Shown: positions 51,479-61,298 of the stretch, one piece after another | Layout of the letters: the number at the start of each line of letters is the position of its first letter | Numbering within the stretch: position 1 is the stretch's first letter | From: JAAYUD01 sp963676865 | Lineage (GTDB): Bacteria; Bacteroidota; Bacteroidia; Bacteroidales; Bacteroidaceae | Reading direction: 5' to 3' | Assembly (NCBI GenBank): GCA_963676865.2 | Contig: CAXXSS010000001.1 | Span: 2,232,001 to 2,296,000, forward strand | Length of the DNA: 64,000 nt | The notes under the pieces: generated by a model | The model's database searches: none | What the model was told of the DNA's origin: nothing | What the model saw: only the letters and a program-made list of their open reading frames with translations | Made by a program: the position numbers and the translations under genes

Positions 51479-54400
51479 ATGAGAAATAAATTATTCATTA
51501 CATTATTGGCCGCATCGTTTATATGTGGCAGTATTTTTGCTCAGAATACTGGGCCCAAAAAGTATACGGCATATATGGTTTCCGATGCTCATCTTGATAC
51601 TCAATGGAATTGGGATGTACAAACTACTATTAAACAGTATGTGTGGAATACACTTTCTCAGAATCTGTTTCTGTTGAAAAAGTACCCGAATTATATTTTT
51701 AATTTTGAAGGTGGTGTCAAATATGCTTGGATGAAGGAGTATTATCCTGATCAATACCAGGAGTTGAAAAAATATGTTGTTAATGGGCGCTGGCACTTAG
51801 CTGGAAGTAGCTGGGATGCGAATGAGACGCTTATTTGTTCTCCTGAGTCTTTTCTTCGTAATATATTATTGGGTCAGACTTTTTATCGTGAAGAATTCGG
51901 CACAGAAGGTACCGATATCTTTTTGCCGGATTGCTTTGGCTTTGGATACGATCTTCCTACTTTGGCGGCACATTGTGGATTGATTGGCTTTTCGTCTCAA
52001 AAATTAGGTTGGCGCAATCATCCATTCTTTGCCGATGGGAAAAAGTTTCCATTTACCATTGGCTTGTGGAAGGGTATTGATGGTAGCCGTATTATGATGA
52101 CTCATGGATTTGGTTATGGTCAAAGTTGGAACGACGAAGATCTGTCTTCTAATAAGATGTTGTTGGGCGAGATATCACAAAGCCCATTAAACGAGGTATA
52201 TCGTTATTATGGCACAGGAGATCGAGGTGGCTCTCCTGATATTACATCGGTGCGTGCTGTCGAAAAAGGTATTAAAGGCAATGGACCTATCGAGATTATC
52301 AGTGCTACCAGCGATCAGATGTATAAGCATTACTTACCCTTCGACAATCATCCGGAACTGCCTGTATATGATGGCGAACTGTTGATGGATGTGCACGGCA
52401 CAGGCTGCTATACTTCACAAGCGGCTATGAAATTTTACAATCGCCAGAATGAACTATTGGGAGATGCTGCCGAACGTGCAGCTGTTACTGCCGATTGGTT
52501 GGGAACAGTTGCTTATCCTACAAAAACAATGACTGAGGCTTGGCAACGGTTTATCTGGAATCAGTTTCACGATGATCTGCCCGGAACGAGTATCCCTCGG
52601 GCTTATGAGTTTGCTTGGAATGACGAAATACTTTCTTTGAAGCAGTTTTCTCAAGTTCTTACGTCTTCGGTTAACGGTATCGCTTCACGTCTTAATACTC
52701 AAGTGACAGGTATCCCTGTGATTCTTTATAATACGGAAGCATTCCCTGTGAAAGATATTGCTAATATAGCTTTGCCTGACACTGAAAATTCATATCAAGT
52801 AATGAATGAACAGGGCAAAACAATCCCATCTCAGATAATGACCGATTCTAAGGGTGAAACTCATCTTTGTATCGATGCTAATGTTCCGGCAACAGGTTTC
52901 GCGGTTTATAATGTAAAAAAAACTGGTAAAGTTGCTAAAACAGTCTCTCGAGAGGCTAATACTCTTGAGAACTCCATATATAAGATTACGGTAAATGCAA
53001 ATGGTGACATTTCTTCGCTTGTGGATAAACGTAGTGATAAAGAATTGGTTGAAAAAGGTAAAAGTATTCGACTTGTTGTTTTCAATGATTGCAAGTCTTA
53101 TTCTTGGCCAGCTTGGGAGGTATTGAAGCCAACTCTTGATAATGCTCCAGTGGGGGTGCAGGAAAATGTAACCATTAAGTTGGTAGATAACGGGCCGATT
53201 TGCAAGTCGCTTCTTGTTTCCAAAACTTATGGTAAATCGACTTTTAACCAATACATCCGTCTTTATGAAGGAAGCCGTGCCGATCGTATCGATTTTTATA
53301 ATGAGGTTGATTGGCACTCGCTCAACTCTATGCTAAAAGCTGAATTTCCGTTAAGCGTATCAAACGAGAAGGCAACCTACGATATAGGGCTTGGCAGCGT
53401 ACAACGTGGCAATAACAAAGACAATGCTTATGAGGTATATGCTCATGAGTGGGCAGACCTTACTGATATAGACAATAGCTATGGAGTAACCATACTTAAT
53501 GATTCAAAATATGGCTGGGATAAACCCGATAGTAATACACTGCGAATGTCGTTACTTTATTCTCCAAAAACTGATGGTGGCTATGCTTATCAGGCTCGTC
53601 AGGATCAAGGTTACCATACTTTCACCTATAGTATCGTTGGACATAAAGGAGCTCTCGACAAAGCTGCTGCTGTTGATAAAGCTGCGATATTGAATAATCC
53701 GCTACGTGGTTTTATTGCTTCGAAGCATGATGGCGATTTGGGTCGGAAATTCTCATTTGTTTCGTCAGATAATGATAATGTGATTGTGGCTGCTTTGAAA
53801 AAAGCTGAAGTGTCAAATGAATACATTATTCGAGTTTATGAGAATTCGGGGCGGTCGGAACAGACTTCTCATCTTACTTTTGCGGGAACAATAGACAAGG
53901 CTGTTGAGGCTGATGGTACGGAAAGAGAAATAGGATCTGCATCATACGCCGGTAATATGCTAAATGTCTCAGTTAAACCTTTTGGCGTAAAAACGTATAA
54001 AGTGATACTAAAAAAGCAAGCGATGAAGACGTTGGCTTCTCAATCTGTTTCGTTGACATACGATCGTCGTTGTTTCAGTTATAACGCTTTCCGATCTGAA
54101 GGAAACTTTGAAGGAGGATATAGCTATGCTGCAGAGTTGTTGCCTGATAGCGGTATCGTTGTCGATAATATACCATTTAAATTTGGAGAAAGAGATGCGG
54201 CTAATGGAGTAACCTGTAAGAAAAATATAATTAAAATTCCAGCCGGCGGTAACTATAATCGTGTATACTTCCTTGCCGCTTCTACATCCGGAGATCAGAA
54301 AGTGACTTTTACTGTTGGCAAAAAGCAAGCATCGTTTACTGTACCTTATTATACTGGCTTCGTCGGACAATGGGGTCATGAAGGACATACCAAAGGGTAT

Positions 54401-55069
54401 CTGAAAGATGCCGAAATAGCTTATGTGGGTACGCACCGCCATTCTTCTCTTGGCGATCATCCTTACGAATTTACTTATATGTTCAAGTACGGTTTGGATA
54501 TTCCGAAGGGGGCTACAACGGTCGAACTGCCTGATAATGATAAAGTGGTCGTATTCTCGGCAACTTTTGTTGGCGAAACGATTGGAGTTACTCCAGCTAC
54601 AGAACTGTTTCGTACCAACAATAAACAAAATGAATTTGATTCAAGTTCAATAGAGAAGGAAAACCTACTGAAAGGGGCTAAAGTTGTAGCTTGTTCCGGT
54701 AGTGTTAACAAAAATGAGGTTCCCGAGAATGCCATTGATGGTAATGAGCAAACGAAGTGGTGCGATGTTTCTCCGGTTCCCAACTATGTGGCTTATGATA
54801 TGGGAGAGAGTAAAGCCGTTAGCGGATGGAAGCTTGTTAGTGCAGGTATTGAAGACGGAAGTTTTATCACTCGCTCTTGTCTACTGCAAGGACGTAATAG
54901 CTTGACCGAAGAATGGAAAACGCTGGATATACTTGAAGATAATCATAATGATGTCGTTACGCGAGAATTCACGCCAGACAAAGTTCGATATGTCCGTCTT
55001 TATGTAATAGGACCGACCCAAGAAATTAGTACGGATGCTACTCGTATTTATGAGTTGAAAGTTTATTAA
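51479..55069 (+). CDS. GH38 alpha-mannosidase with C-terminal discoidin domain, secreted
   Basis: Retaining, zinc-dependent alpha-mannosidase of 1196 residues. Signal peptide to FAQ. The catalytic domain shows SDAHLDTQWNWD (His and Asp zinc ligands), AGSSWDANETL, the nucleophile Asp151 in LPDCFGFGYDLP, and FIWNQFHDDLPGTSIP, which holds another zinc-ligand His and Asp. The long middle beta-sandwich region is typical. From residue about 1060 a C-terminal F5/8 type C domain (NAIDGNEQTKWCD, GSFITRSCLLQGRN) probably binds carbohydrate. The enzyme gives the clearest clue that the locus acts on an alpha-mannose-containing glycan. Confidence 0.93.
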   Translation: MRNKLFITLLAASFICGSIFAQNTGPKKYTAYMVSDAHLDTQWNWDVQTTIKQYVWNTLSQNLFLLKKYPNYIFNFEGGVKYAWMKEYYPDQYQELKKYVVNGRWHLAGSSWDANETLICSPESFLRNILLGQTFYREEFGTEGTDIFLPDCFGFGYDLPTLAAHCGLIGFSSQKLGWRNHPFFADGKKFPFTIGLWKGIDGSRIMMTHGFGYGQSWNDEDLSSNKMLLGEISQSPLNEVYRYYGTGDRGGSPDITSVRAVEKGIKGNGPIEIISATSDQMYKHYLPFDNHPELPVYDGELLMDVHGTGCYTSQAAMKFYNRQNELLGDAAERAAVTADWLGTVAYPTKTMTEAWQRFIWNQFHDDLPGTSIPRAYEFAWNDEILSLKQFSQVLTSSVNGIASRLNTQVTGIPVILYNTEAFPVKDIANIALPDTENSYQVMNEQGKTIPSQIMTDSKGETHLCIDANVPATGFAVYNVKKTGKVAKTVSREANTLENSIYKITVNANGDISSLVDKRSDKELVEKGKSIRLVVFNDCKSYSWPAWEVLKPTLDNAPVGVQENVTIKLVDNGPICKSLLVSKTYGKSTFNQYIRLYEGSRADRIDFYNEVDWHSLNSMLKAEFPLSVSNEKATYDIGLGSVQRGNNKDNAYEVYAHEWADLTDIDNSYGVTILNDSKYGWDKPDSNTLRMSLLYSPKTDGGYAYQARQDQGYHTFTYSIVGHKGALDKAAAVDKAAILNNPLRGFIASKHDGDLGRKFSFVSSDNDNVIVAALKKAEVSNEYIIRVYENSGRSEQTSHLTFAGTIDKAVEADGTEREIGSASYAGNMLNVSVKPFGVKTYKVILKKQAMKTLASQSVSLTYDRRCFSYNAFRSEGNFEGGYSYAAELLPDSGIVVDNIPFKFGERDAANGVTCKKNIIKIPAGGNYNRVYFLAASTSGDQKVTFTVGKKQASFTVPYYTGFVGQWGHEGHTKGYLKDAEIAYVGTHRHSSLGDHPYEFTYMFKYGLDIPKGATTVELPDNDKVVVFSATFVGETIGVTPATELFRTNNKQNEFDSSSIEKENLLKGAKVVACSGSVNKNEVPENAIDGNEQTKWCDVSPVPNYVAYDMGESKAVSGWKLVSAGIEDGSFITRSCLLQGRNSLTEEWKTLDILEDNHNDVVTREFTPDKVRYVRLYVIGPTQEISTDATRIYELKVY

Positions 55070-55360
55070 AGATAATTTGGTTTAGTAGAGGGTATCTCGA
55101 AAGTTCTCCGAATCTCTATTTGTTTCTTTATTGTATTTGTATAAAGATTAAATTCAGTGGAATTGGGCTTTTGAGATACTTTTGTTTTTTATATTCGGAA
55201 GATATGTACTCGTCAGAGCAATATTACAAAATGTATTAGATAATTAAGAGCTATTACTGTCTGCTTTCTTGTTATATGTTGTTTTTATATAGATTTGAAT
55301 TCGTTCACTTGGTTATGCATGTTGTTCGATAACTTACATTTTAATACTTATATACTGCAT

Positions 55361-58300
55361 ATGAAGAAAATATTGTCGCTATTCCTTTTCCTTTCTATCA
55401 TTGCTTTTTCAACGTCTGCCTATTCGTATGACCTGAAGCATATCAATGATAAAAGATGTATGACCAACAGTTGTGTTATCTCTTTGTCCCAAGATGTTTT
55501 GGGGCGTATGTGGATAGGAACTTGTGATGGTATTAATCTTTATGACGGGCATGAAATAACAGCTTTTAATATTAAAGGCAAAGAAAATTATATTTCAGGC
55601 AATCTGATTGACAATATCTATACAACAAACAATCAAATATATCTGGTGCAGAATCGTTTTGCACTGAATCTTATAGATTTGAAGCGTAATACCATTGACC
55701 ATTATACACAATATGCACTGACCTATGGGATAACTCAAGACCGCCAAGGCGCATTCCTATTCTTGTGTGGATTGAAAGGCACTAATAAATTAAACTATTA
55801 TCATGCGGCAACTCATACATTCAAATCTACCCCGATACAGTGGGTACATAAAGATAAAATGTTGTCTTTCTTTGTAGATTCTTCCAATACGTTATGGCTT
55901 GTTACTGCCGACAAAGTCTATACTTATAAAATTCATGTTAGCAAGGATGGGGGTCTCTCTTTAGGGCGCTGTCATGTTGGGCGCTTTTCTAAAGATCCAT
56001 TAATCTATTGCTCTTACGATTGCGGTTATGTACATTACGTAGACAATAAAAACAATCTTTATAGTTATGCTGTTGGCAAAAGGCAGCATCTCTTTGTGCG
56101 TAATATGAAAGATATATCGAATCGAGGCTTTATCTCGTCAATCCTTTTGCATCATGGCGATTATTTTATTGGCTATTCTTATAATGGCGTTGTCATGCTA
56201 AAGAAGACAAAGAAAAATTATGTTGTTCAGCCGTTACCTATTAATGTCGGCATCTTCTGCATGGTCAAAGACCGTTATCAGGATGTCATATGGATCGGCT
56301 CCGATGGTCAGGGTGTTTATATCTATTCGAATGGTAAGTACTCTATCAAATCTGTATCGTCTCAACAATTGGCTATTGGAGCACCGGTGCGTTGTTTGTA
56401 TTGGGATGAAGAACGCACCTTGTGGGTGGGTACGAAAGGTAATGGTATTATAAAAATATACAACTATTCGCCGGATAAAGAAATTGATAAATGTAGAATG
56501 GAGCATGTGACTGTCGAAAATCAACCTGCATTGGGAAATAACGCGATCTACGATTTTGTGAAAAGCCGACGTGGCCTATTGTGGATTGCAACAGATAAGG
56601 GTATCAGTTATTATTCCTATCATGATCGGCGCTACCACGATCTCAATGTTCGTGTCAGCGGTGAAGAAATGTGCGATGTTCATAAGATATATGAAACGGC
56701 TAACTCAGATTTGTGGTTCGTCAGTACTCATCATCGGTTTCTCAATGGGCGGTCAGGGGTTTTTCGGGCAAAGATTGCGGGTAGTCCCGAACATCCGAAA
56801 TTGACAAATATCTGGCATTATTATGTCAATCACGGCGAATCGGCTTTTAATTCCTTCTTCTCTATCTATGCCCGATCAGATTCTCAGCTGTTTTTTGCAA
56901 ATAAAACGGGGGGAGTTTATCTATTTGATGCGTCTCACAATCGATTGAAACGGGTGTCAAGTAATCATAGTGAAACTTTTTCTTATGTTACCGCTATTGA
57001 TTATGACCATCGTGGACATTATCTGTGGGGTACCAATCATGGACTAGTGAAATACTCCTCAGATCGACAATATAAAATCTTTAATTCGCAAGGTAGTATG
57101 GGTAACGGCACTATTCATGGTTTCGTATACAATGCTCCTGATGATATATGGTTTAGTACCAACATGGGGCTGGTGCATTACGATGCTACGCGCGATCTGT
57201 TTCATACATTTGGATACAACGATATGATGAATGTGGTGGAGTTTAGTGATGGAGCTGCTTTCAAAGACGCAAAGACGGGCGCCATCTTTTTTGGTGGCAT
57301 TAATGGATTTGTCTGTATATTGTCTACCGGATACAAGGGTGTTGTGTATATGCCTGATCTACATGTCGTTCAATTGAAAATTTTTGGAGAAGACATCAAT
57401 CCGTTTATATATATATCTGGCACGCACCCCCATCACATTATACATTTGAAGCATGACCAGAATTTCTTTAATATCACATTTAATGCGATGGATTATATCT
57501 ATGGGAGCAACTATGTTTTCTACTATCGCTTAAAAGAAGGTAACGACAAATGGATTAATAATGGGCAGGATAATACGGTGTCATTCAATAACCTTGCTCC
57601 GGGTCACTACAAATTGGAAGTGAAATATTATAATACAGCAATCAATCGCGAAAGTAAAGTTTATGTCTTCGATATTTATATTGCTCATCCATGGTATAGT
57701 ACGGCAGGGGCTTATCTCTTTTATCTATTTATCAGTTTTTGCATTGTCTATTATGTCGTAGAAAACTATATTAAACGTAAGCGCTATCGCAAAGAGAAAG
57801 AAATGAAAGACCTACAAACTCAACATGAAAAAGAGGTGTCTGAGTCAAAACTTAATTTCTTTACCACTGTGGCGCAAGAATTCAGCACGCCGTTGACGCT
57901 GATTAGCGGGCCGTGCCAGCGCATATTATCTACAAGCGGCCTAAGCAAAGGGGTGCTGAATTATGCTCGTCTTATTCAAACGAATGCTGTTAGGCTCAAT
58001 GATTTGATTCACGAGTTAGTAGAATTTCGTTCGGTGGGGACAGGTAATAGAAAGGCCAATATACAAGAGGTTTGTACATCGCTGGTGGTGAAAAATATCG
58101 CACGCAGTTATATAGAAGTTGCTAATTCCAGACAAATCTCCTATCAAAGCAAAATACCTGAAAACCTAAATTGGAATACCGATAAAGCTTTCTTCTCTAC
58201 TATCATTGCCAATCTGATATCAAATGCTTTTCATTATACTGATAATGGGGGAGATATACGGTTGGAATTATTCTTGATAGGCAATAAGCTGGTGTTTAAG

Positions 58301-59401
58301 ATAGCAAATTCGGGAAATAATATTGATGAAACTGGAATGCTTAAACTATTGAATAATAAAGCTATCTTGAATAACTTTGAAAGCCATAATGCCAATGGGC
58401 TCTCTAGGAATAGGTTGGGCTTGGCGCTCTCGTACAACATGATCAACTTATTGAACGGTTCGATCAGTGTGAAAAATAGAGGCAATGAAGGCGTTGATGT
58501 CTCTGTAGCTTTCCCTATGATAGAAAGAGGTAAAAATGAAAAGATGTTTGATATTGCTCCCGATGATGGATCTCATCATTTGTATGTGAAAGAGAATCTT
58601 GTTATACCGCATTACGAAATGAATGACATGCATCCTACGCTGCTTGTTATTGAAAACGAAATAGATATATTATGGCTTATTGGAGATATCTTTTCTTCTG
58701 AATTCAATATCATACCTCTGCAAGATTCGTCGAAGCTTGATGAAGTGCTCGGCTACGATTTGCCGAATTTGATTATTTGCGATATGTCGATGCCTGGAAT
58801 GAGTGGACTGGATATCACGCGGAAGTTGAAATCTGAAAAAGAAACTCAGCATATACCTATTCTTATACTTTCCAATAAGTATGAAATTGAAGAACAGACG
58901 AAGGCCCTTTCGGCTGGCGCCGAAATGTATATCACCAAACCGTTCAATGTGAGTATGCTTCAAGTTTCTGTGTTGCAGATCATAAAACGCGAAGAGAGTT
59001 TGCGCACTTATTTTACCTCGTCTATGAGTTCCTTTGAGAAGACCAATGGACACTATCTGCATAGAGAATCAAAGAAGTTTTTGCAATCTGTGTCCAAGAT
59101 AATCAAAGAGCACCTTTCTGATGTCGATCTATCGCCTACCTTTATAGCTAAAGAGTTGAATATAAGTACTCGAAATCTATATCGCAAGATGGATGAAATA
59201 GGCAAAGAGAGTCCCGCAGAAATTATTAGAGAGTGTCGCCTTAATTTTGCGCAACAGTTACTGCTTACGACCAAAGATACAGTTTCGGAAATAGTATTCA
59301 AGTCCGGATTCTCCAATAAGGTCTCTTTCTTTAAATCTTTTCACGAAAGATATGGTTGTACTCCTAAACAGTATCGGAAGAAGAATGATATGGTATCTTA
59401 A
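55361..59401 (+). CDS. Hybrid two-component regulator with degenerate kinase
   Basis: A 1346-residue one-protein regulator (ATG 55361 gives the signal peptide; a TTG upstream is not needed). Order: periplasmic propeller repeats (GRMWIGTCDGINLYDG), Y_Y_Y domain, membrane helix near residues 785-810, HisKA, HATPase, receiver and AraC-type HTH (LNISTRNLYRKMDEI, SEIVFKSGFSNKVSFFKSF). The H box reads FFTTVAQEFSTPLTLI: the phospho-acceptor His is Gln839 (CAA). The N box NLISNAFHYT is present, but the G1 box is IANSGNNI, lacking DxGxG. Receiver Asp1141 in IICDMSMPGMSG and Lys in ITKPF remain. It probably controls the SusCD-GH38 genes, but not by ordinary His autophosphorylation. Confidence 0.9.
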   Translation: MKKILSLFLFLSIIAFSTSAYSYDLKHINDKRCMTNSCVISLSQDVLGRMWIGTCDGINLYDGHEITAFNIKGKENYISGNLIDNIYTTNNQIYLVQNRFALNLIDLKRNTIDHYTQYALTYGITQDRQGAFLFLCGLKGTNKLNYYHAATHTFKSTPIQWVHKDKMLSFFVDSSNTLWLVTADKVYTYKIHVSKDGGLSLGRCHVGRFSKDPLIYCSYDCGYVHYVDNKNNLYSYAVGKRQHLFVRNMKDISNRGFISSILLHHGDYFIGYSYNGVVMLKKTKKNYVVQPLPINVGIFCMVKDRYQDVIWIGSDGQGVYIYSNGKYSIKSVSSQQLAIGAPVRCLYWDEERTLWVGTKGNGIIKIYNYSPDKEIDKCRMEHVTVENQPALGNNAIYDFVKSRRGLLWIATDKGISYYSYHDRRYHDLNVRVSGEEMCDVHKIYETANSDLWFVSTHHRFLNGRSGVFRAKIAGSPEHPKLTNIWHYYVNHGESAFNSFFSIYARSDSQLFFANKTGGVYLFDASHNRLKRVSSNHSETFSYVTAIDYDHRGHYLWGTNHGLVKYSSDRQYKIFNSQGSMGNGTIHGFVYNAPDDIWFSTNMGLVHYDATRDLFHTFGYNDMMNVVEFSDGAAFKDAKTGAIFFGGINGFVCILSTGYKGVVYMPDLHVVQLKIFGEDINPFIYISGTHPHHIIHLKHDQNFFNITFNAMDYIYGSNYVFYYRLKEGNDKWINNGQDNTVSFNNLAPGHYKLEVKYYNTAINRESKVYVFDIYIAHPWYSTAGAYLFYLFISFCIVYYVVENYIKRKRYRKEKEMKDLQTQHEKEVSESKLNFFTTVAQEFSTPLTLISGPCQRILSTSGLSKGVLNYARLIQTNAVRLNDLIHELVEFRSVGTGNRKANIQEVCTSLVVKNIARSYIEVANSRQISYQSKIPENLNWNTDKAFFSTIIANLISNAFHYTDNGGDIRLELFLIGNKLVFKIANSGNNIDETGMLKLLNNKAILNNFESHNANGLSRNRLGLALSYNMINLLNGSISVKNRGNEGVDVSVAFPMIERGKNEKMFDIAPDDGSHHLYVKENLVIPHYEMNDMHPTLLVIENEIDILWLIGDIFSSEFNIIPLQDSSKLDEVLGYDLPNLIICDMSMPGMSGLDITRKLKSEKETQHIPILILSNKYEIEEQTKALSAGAEMYITKPFNVSMLQVSVLQIIKREESLRTYFTSSMSSFEKTNGHYLHRESKKFLQSVSKIIKEHLSDVDLSPTFIAKELNISTRNLYRKMDEIGKESPAEIIRECRLNFAQQLLLTTKDTVSEIVFKSGFSNKVSFFKSFHERYGCTPKQYRKKNDMVS

Positions 59402-59472
59402 CGCTGATATGTAAGTACTTGTGACATAACGTTTCATGCATAGTTCTCTCATGCCCTATTGAAGTAAATGTT

Positions 59473-59560
59473 GTCTCACGACCGTGCGACACCCGTCTCA
59501 CAGCTGTGCGACAAGTGTCTCACACGTGTGATACAGATGTCGCACACGTGTGAGACGTCC
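59473..59560. repeat. Eight consecutive 11-bp repeat units
   Basis: The 88 bp divide exactly into 11-mers: GTCTCACGACC, GTGCGACACCC, GTCTCACAGCT, GTGCGACAAGT, GTCTCACACGT, GTGATACAGAT, GTCGCACACGT, GTGAGACGTCC. GTCTCAC-type and GTGCGAC-type units alternate, so a 22-bp period is superimposed. 14-bp perfect arms, GTCTCACACGTGTG (59517-59530) and its complement (59543-59556), form a hairpin. It lies downstream of the hybrid regulator. Same architecture, but unrelated sequence, as the array at 18440-18547. Confidence 0.85.
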
Positions 59561-59635
59561 AGGCCTAAATTATGAACTTAACCTTAAATGCCCAACTTGT
59601 GGGAACAGTCAATTACGGCCGGTACAATACGCACT

Positions 59636-59869
59636 GTATTTATCAAAATAAATGGGGCACACTCGTTTGTGTGCAAAATGTCCTACAGCTATCTGTAAGC
59701 CATCGTTTAGACTTGTTCTAAACAGAGGACCGCTGAAAATAACGTTCCTACAATATGTTCTCGAGCCTATTTTGGGCCTTCTTTTCGCTGGCGTTGTATG
59801 CGGCGCATCGTTAACTTGCTGTGTGGTAGTACGGTATGGTGTCATACGGAGGTGGCAAAGGGTATTATG
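59636..59869 (-). repeat. Dispersed 234-bp repeat, copy 2
   Basis: Gap-free partner of 36558-36791, about 82% identical, same orientation and same open minus-strand phase (NDGLQIAVGHFAHKRV and HTTPA are kept). It lies between the 11-bp repeat array and the tRNA terminator in a stretch of 608 bp without a convincing gene. Confidence 0.85.
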
Positions 59870-59969
59870 AAGATAGAATTTTATGCTACTCTTCAACCTT
59901 TTACCCGTGAATCGTAAACTGATGGGATAATTAATTAAGAAGACAAAGGCTCTGATACGGTATAAAATA

Positions 59970-60006
59970 AAAAAGCCATATAAATGATTGATTTATATGG
60001 CTTTTT
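59970..60006 (-). terminator. Terminator of the tRNA-Gly/tRNA-Leu unit
   Basis: Perfect 15-bp arms AAAAAGCCATATAAA (59970-59984) and TTTATATGGCTTTTT (59992-60006) with a 7-nt loop. On the minus strand a T-rich tail (TTTTTTATTTTATA) follows. It starts 4 bp after the end of tRNA-Leu. Confidence 0.9.
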
Positions 60007-60009
60007 ATA

Positions 60010-60097
60010 TGGTACTCGGAGTGGGACTTGAACCCACACAGCTGCAATAGCCAAGGGATTTTAAGTCCCTCGTGTCTACCGATTCCACCATCCGAGC
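60010..60097 (-). tRNA. tRNA-Leu (anticodon TAA)
   Basis: Minus-strand gene of 88 nt with encoded CCA. Acceptor GCTCGGA pairs with TCCGAGT; D-loop GGTGGAATCGGTAGACAC; anticodon arm GGGACTTAAAATCCC with loop CTTAAAA, so TAA for codon UUA; long variable arm TTGGCTATTGCAGCTG as in class II tRNAs; T-arm GTGGGTTCAAGTCCCAC. All stems pair. Confidence 0.95.
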
Positions 60098-60113
60098 ATC
60101 ATTTCAAAGAAAG

Positions 60114-60186
<73 letters not shown>

Positions 60187-60197
60187 GAATTGTGGTG

Positions 60198-60228
60198 CAA
60201 AGATAAATTGTTTTTCGGTCTTAACAAA
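60198..60228 (-). promoter_or_regulatory. Consensus promoter of the tRNA pair
   Basis: Minus strand: TTTG (60225-60228), 19-bp spacer, TATCTTTG (60198-60205), starting 12 bp before the tRNA-Gly 5' end. Exact match to the Bacteroidetes consensus. Confidence 0.85.
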
Positions 60229-60287
60229 ATAATGGCCGTTTTTTCTTCTTATTTAAATCAATATTTATGGGCCTTTCATTACTCTTT

Positions 60288-61280
60288 TTATTTGAGAATG
60301 TCTTCTATGGCTTTTAGTTCTTCGTTCTCGAAGTTGAGATTGTTGACGGTCTTTATATTGTCGGCTAGTTGTTGTACTGAACTGCTGCCGATGATGACAG
60401 ATGTCATGCGTCTATCGCGCAATGTCCATGCCAATGCCATTTGGGCAAGTGTTTGCCCTCTATATTTTGCTATTTCGTTCAGGCTTATAGCTTTTGCAAC
60501 GACTTCGAGTGTTACTGCTGAACGTTGTAAGAATCCTGTGCTGCGAGCGGCTCTGGAATCTTGAGGAATGCCGTTGAGGTATCTATCGGTGAGCAATCCT
60601 TGTGCCAATGGGGAAAAGGCAATGACACCGGAACCATAACTGTCGGCTGCTTCAAGATTGCCTCCTTCGATCTTTCGGTCAAGCATATTGTAACAGTATT
60701 GGCTAATTAGACAACGTACGCCATGGTTAGTAAGATATTTGTAGGCTTCTATCTGCTTCTCTACCGGATATTTGGAGATACCTATGTAAAGGGCTTTGCC
60801 TTGATGAACAATATCTACTAGTGCTTGCATTGTTTCTTCGACTGGGGTGATTTCGTCGTAGCGGTGGGAATAGAAAATGTCGAAATATTCGAGCCCTGTA
60901 CGTTGAAGGCTTTGATCAATGCTCGCCATGAGATTCTTACGAGAAGATCCGTTTCCATAAGGTCCTTGCCACATTTCATGTCCCGCTTTTGACGAAATGA
61001 TTATTTCATCGCGATAAGAGTTGAAATGTTCTTTGAAGATGCGACCGAAGTTGCGTTCTGCACTTCCTGGAGCGGGACCATAATTGTTTGCTAAGTCGAA
61101 ATGGGTAATGCCATGATCGAATGCATAGATCAACATGTCACGGGCAATCATTTGGTCGTCTGCGTCTCCGAAGTTGTGCCATAAACCTAAAGAGATACTT
61201 GGTAAAAGCAATCCGCTATTACCGCAATATTTGTATGGCATTCTGCCATCATATCTGTCGTTGGCAAATGGGGTATTCAT
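60288..61280 (-). CDS. Aldo/keto reductase, YghZ (AKR14) type
   Basis: A 330-residue NADPH-dependent reductase. The TIM barrel has the catalytic tetrad: Asp and Tyr in THFDLANNYGPAPGSAE, Lys in IISSKAGHEMWQGPYGNGSSRK and His in IFYSHRYDE. The GPYGNGSSRKNL segment is typical of the YghZ type, E. coli L-glyceraldehyde-3-phosphate reductase, which detoxifies methylglyoxal-like aldehydes. Cofactor-binding FSPLAQGLLTDRYL and VIIGSSSVQQL are present. It lies 19 bp from argH, perhaps same transcript. Confidence 0.9.
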   Translation of the reverse strand: MNTPFANDRYDGRMPYKYCGNSGLLLPSISLGLWHNFGDADDQMIARDMLIYAFDHGITHFDLANNYGPAPGSAERNFGRIFKEHFNSYRDEIIISSKAGHEMWQGPYGNGSSRKNLMASIDQSLQRTGLEYFDIFYSHRYDEITPVEETMQALVDIVHQGKALYIGISKYPVEKQIEAYKYLTNHGVRCLISQYCYNMLDRKIEGGNLEAADSYGSGVIAFSPLAQGLLTDRYLNGIPQDSRAARSTGFLQRSAVTLEVVAKAISLNEIAKYRGQTLAQMALAWTLRDRRMTSVIIGSSSVQQLADNIKTVNNLNFENEELKAIEDILK

Positions 61281-61298
61281 AAAATGATGGGAGTTGTG

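Noticed and set aside
59636..60097. tRNA-Leu as an integration site with the 234-bp repeat as attachment site
   Set aside because: The repeat does not contain tRNA 3' sequence, and no integrase or phage gene is nearby.
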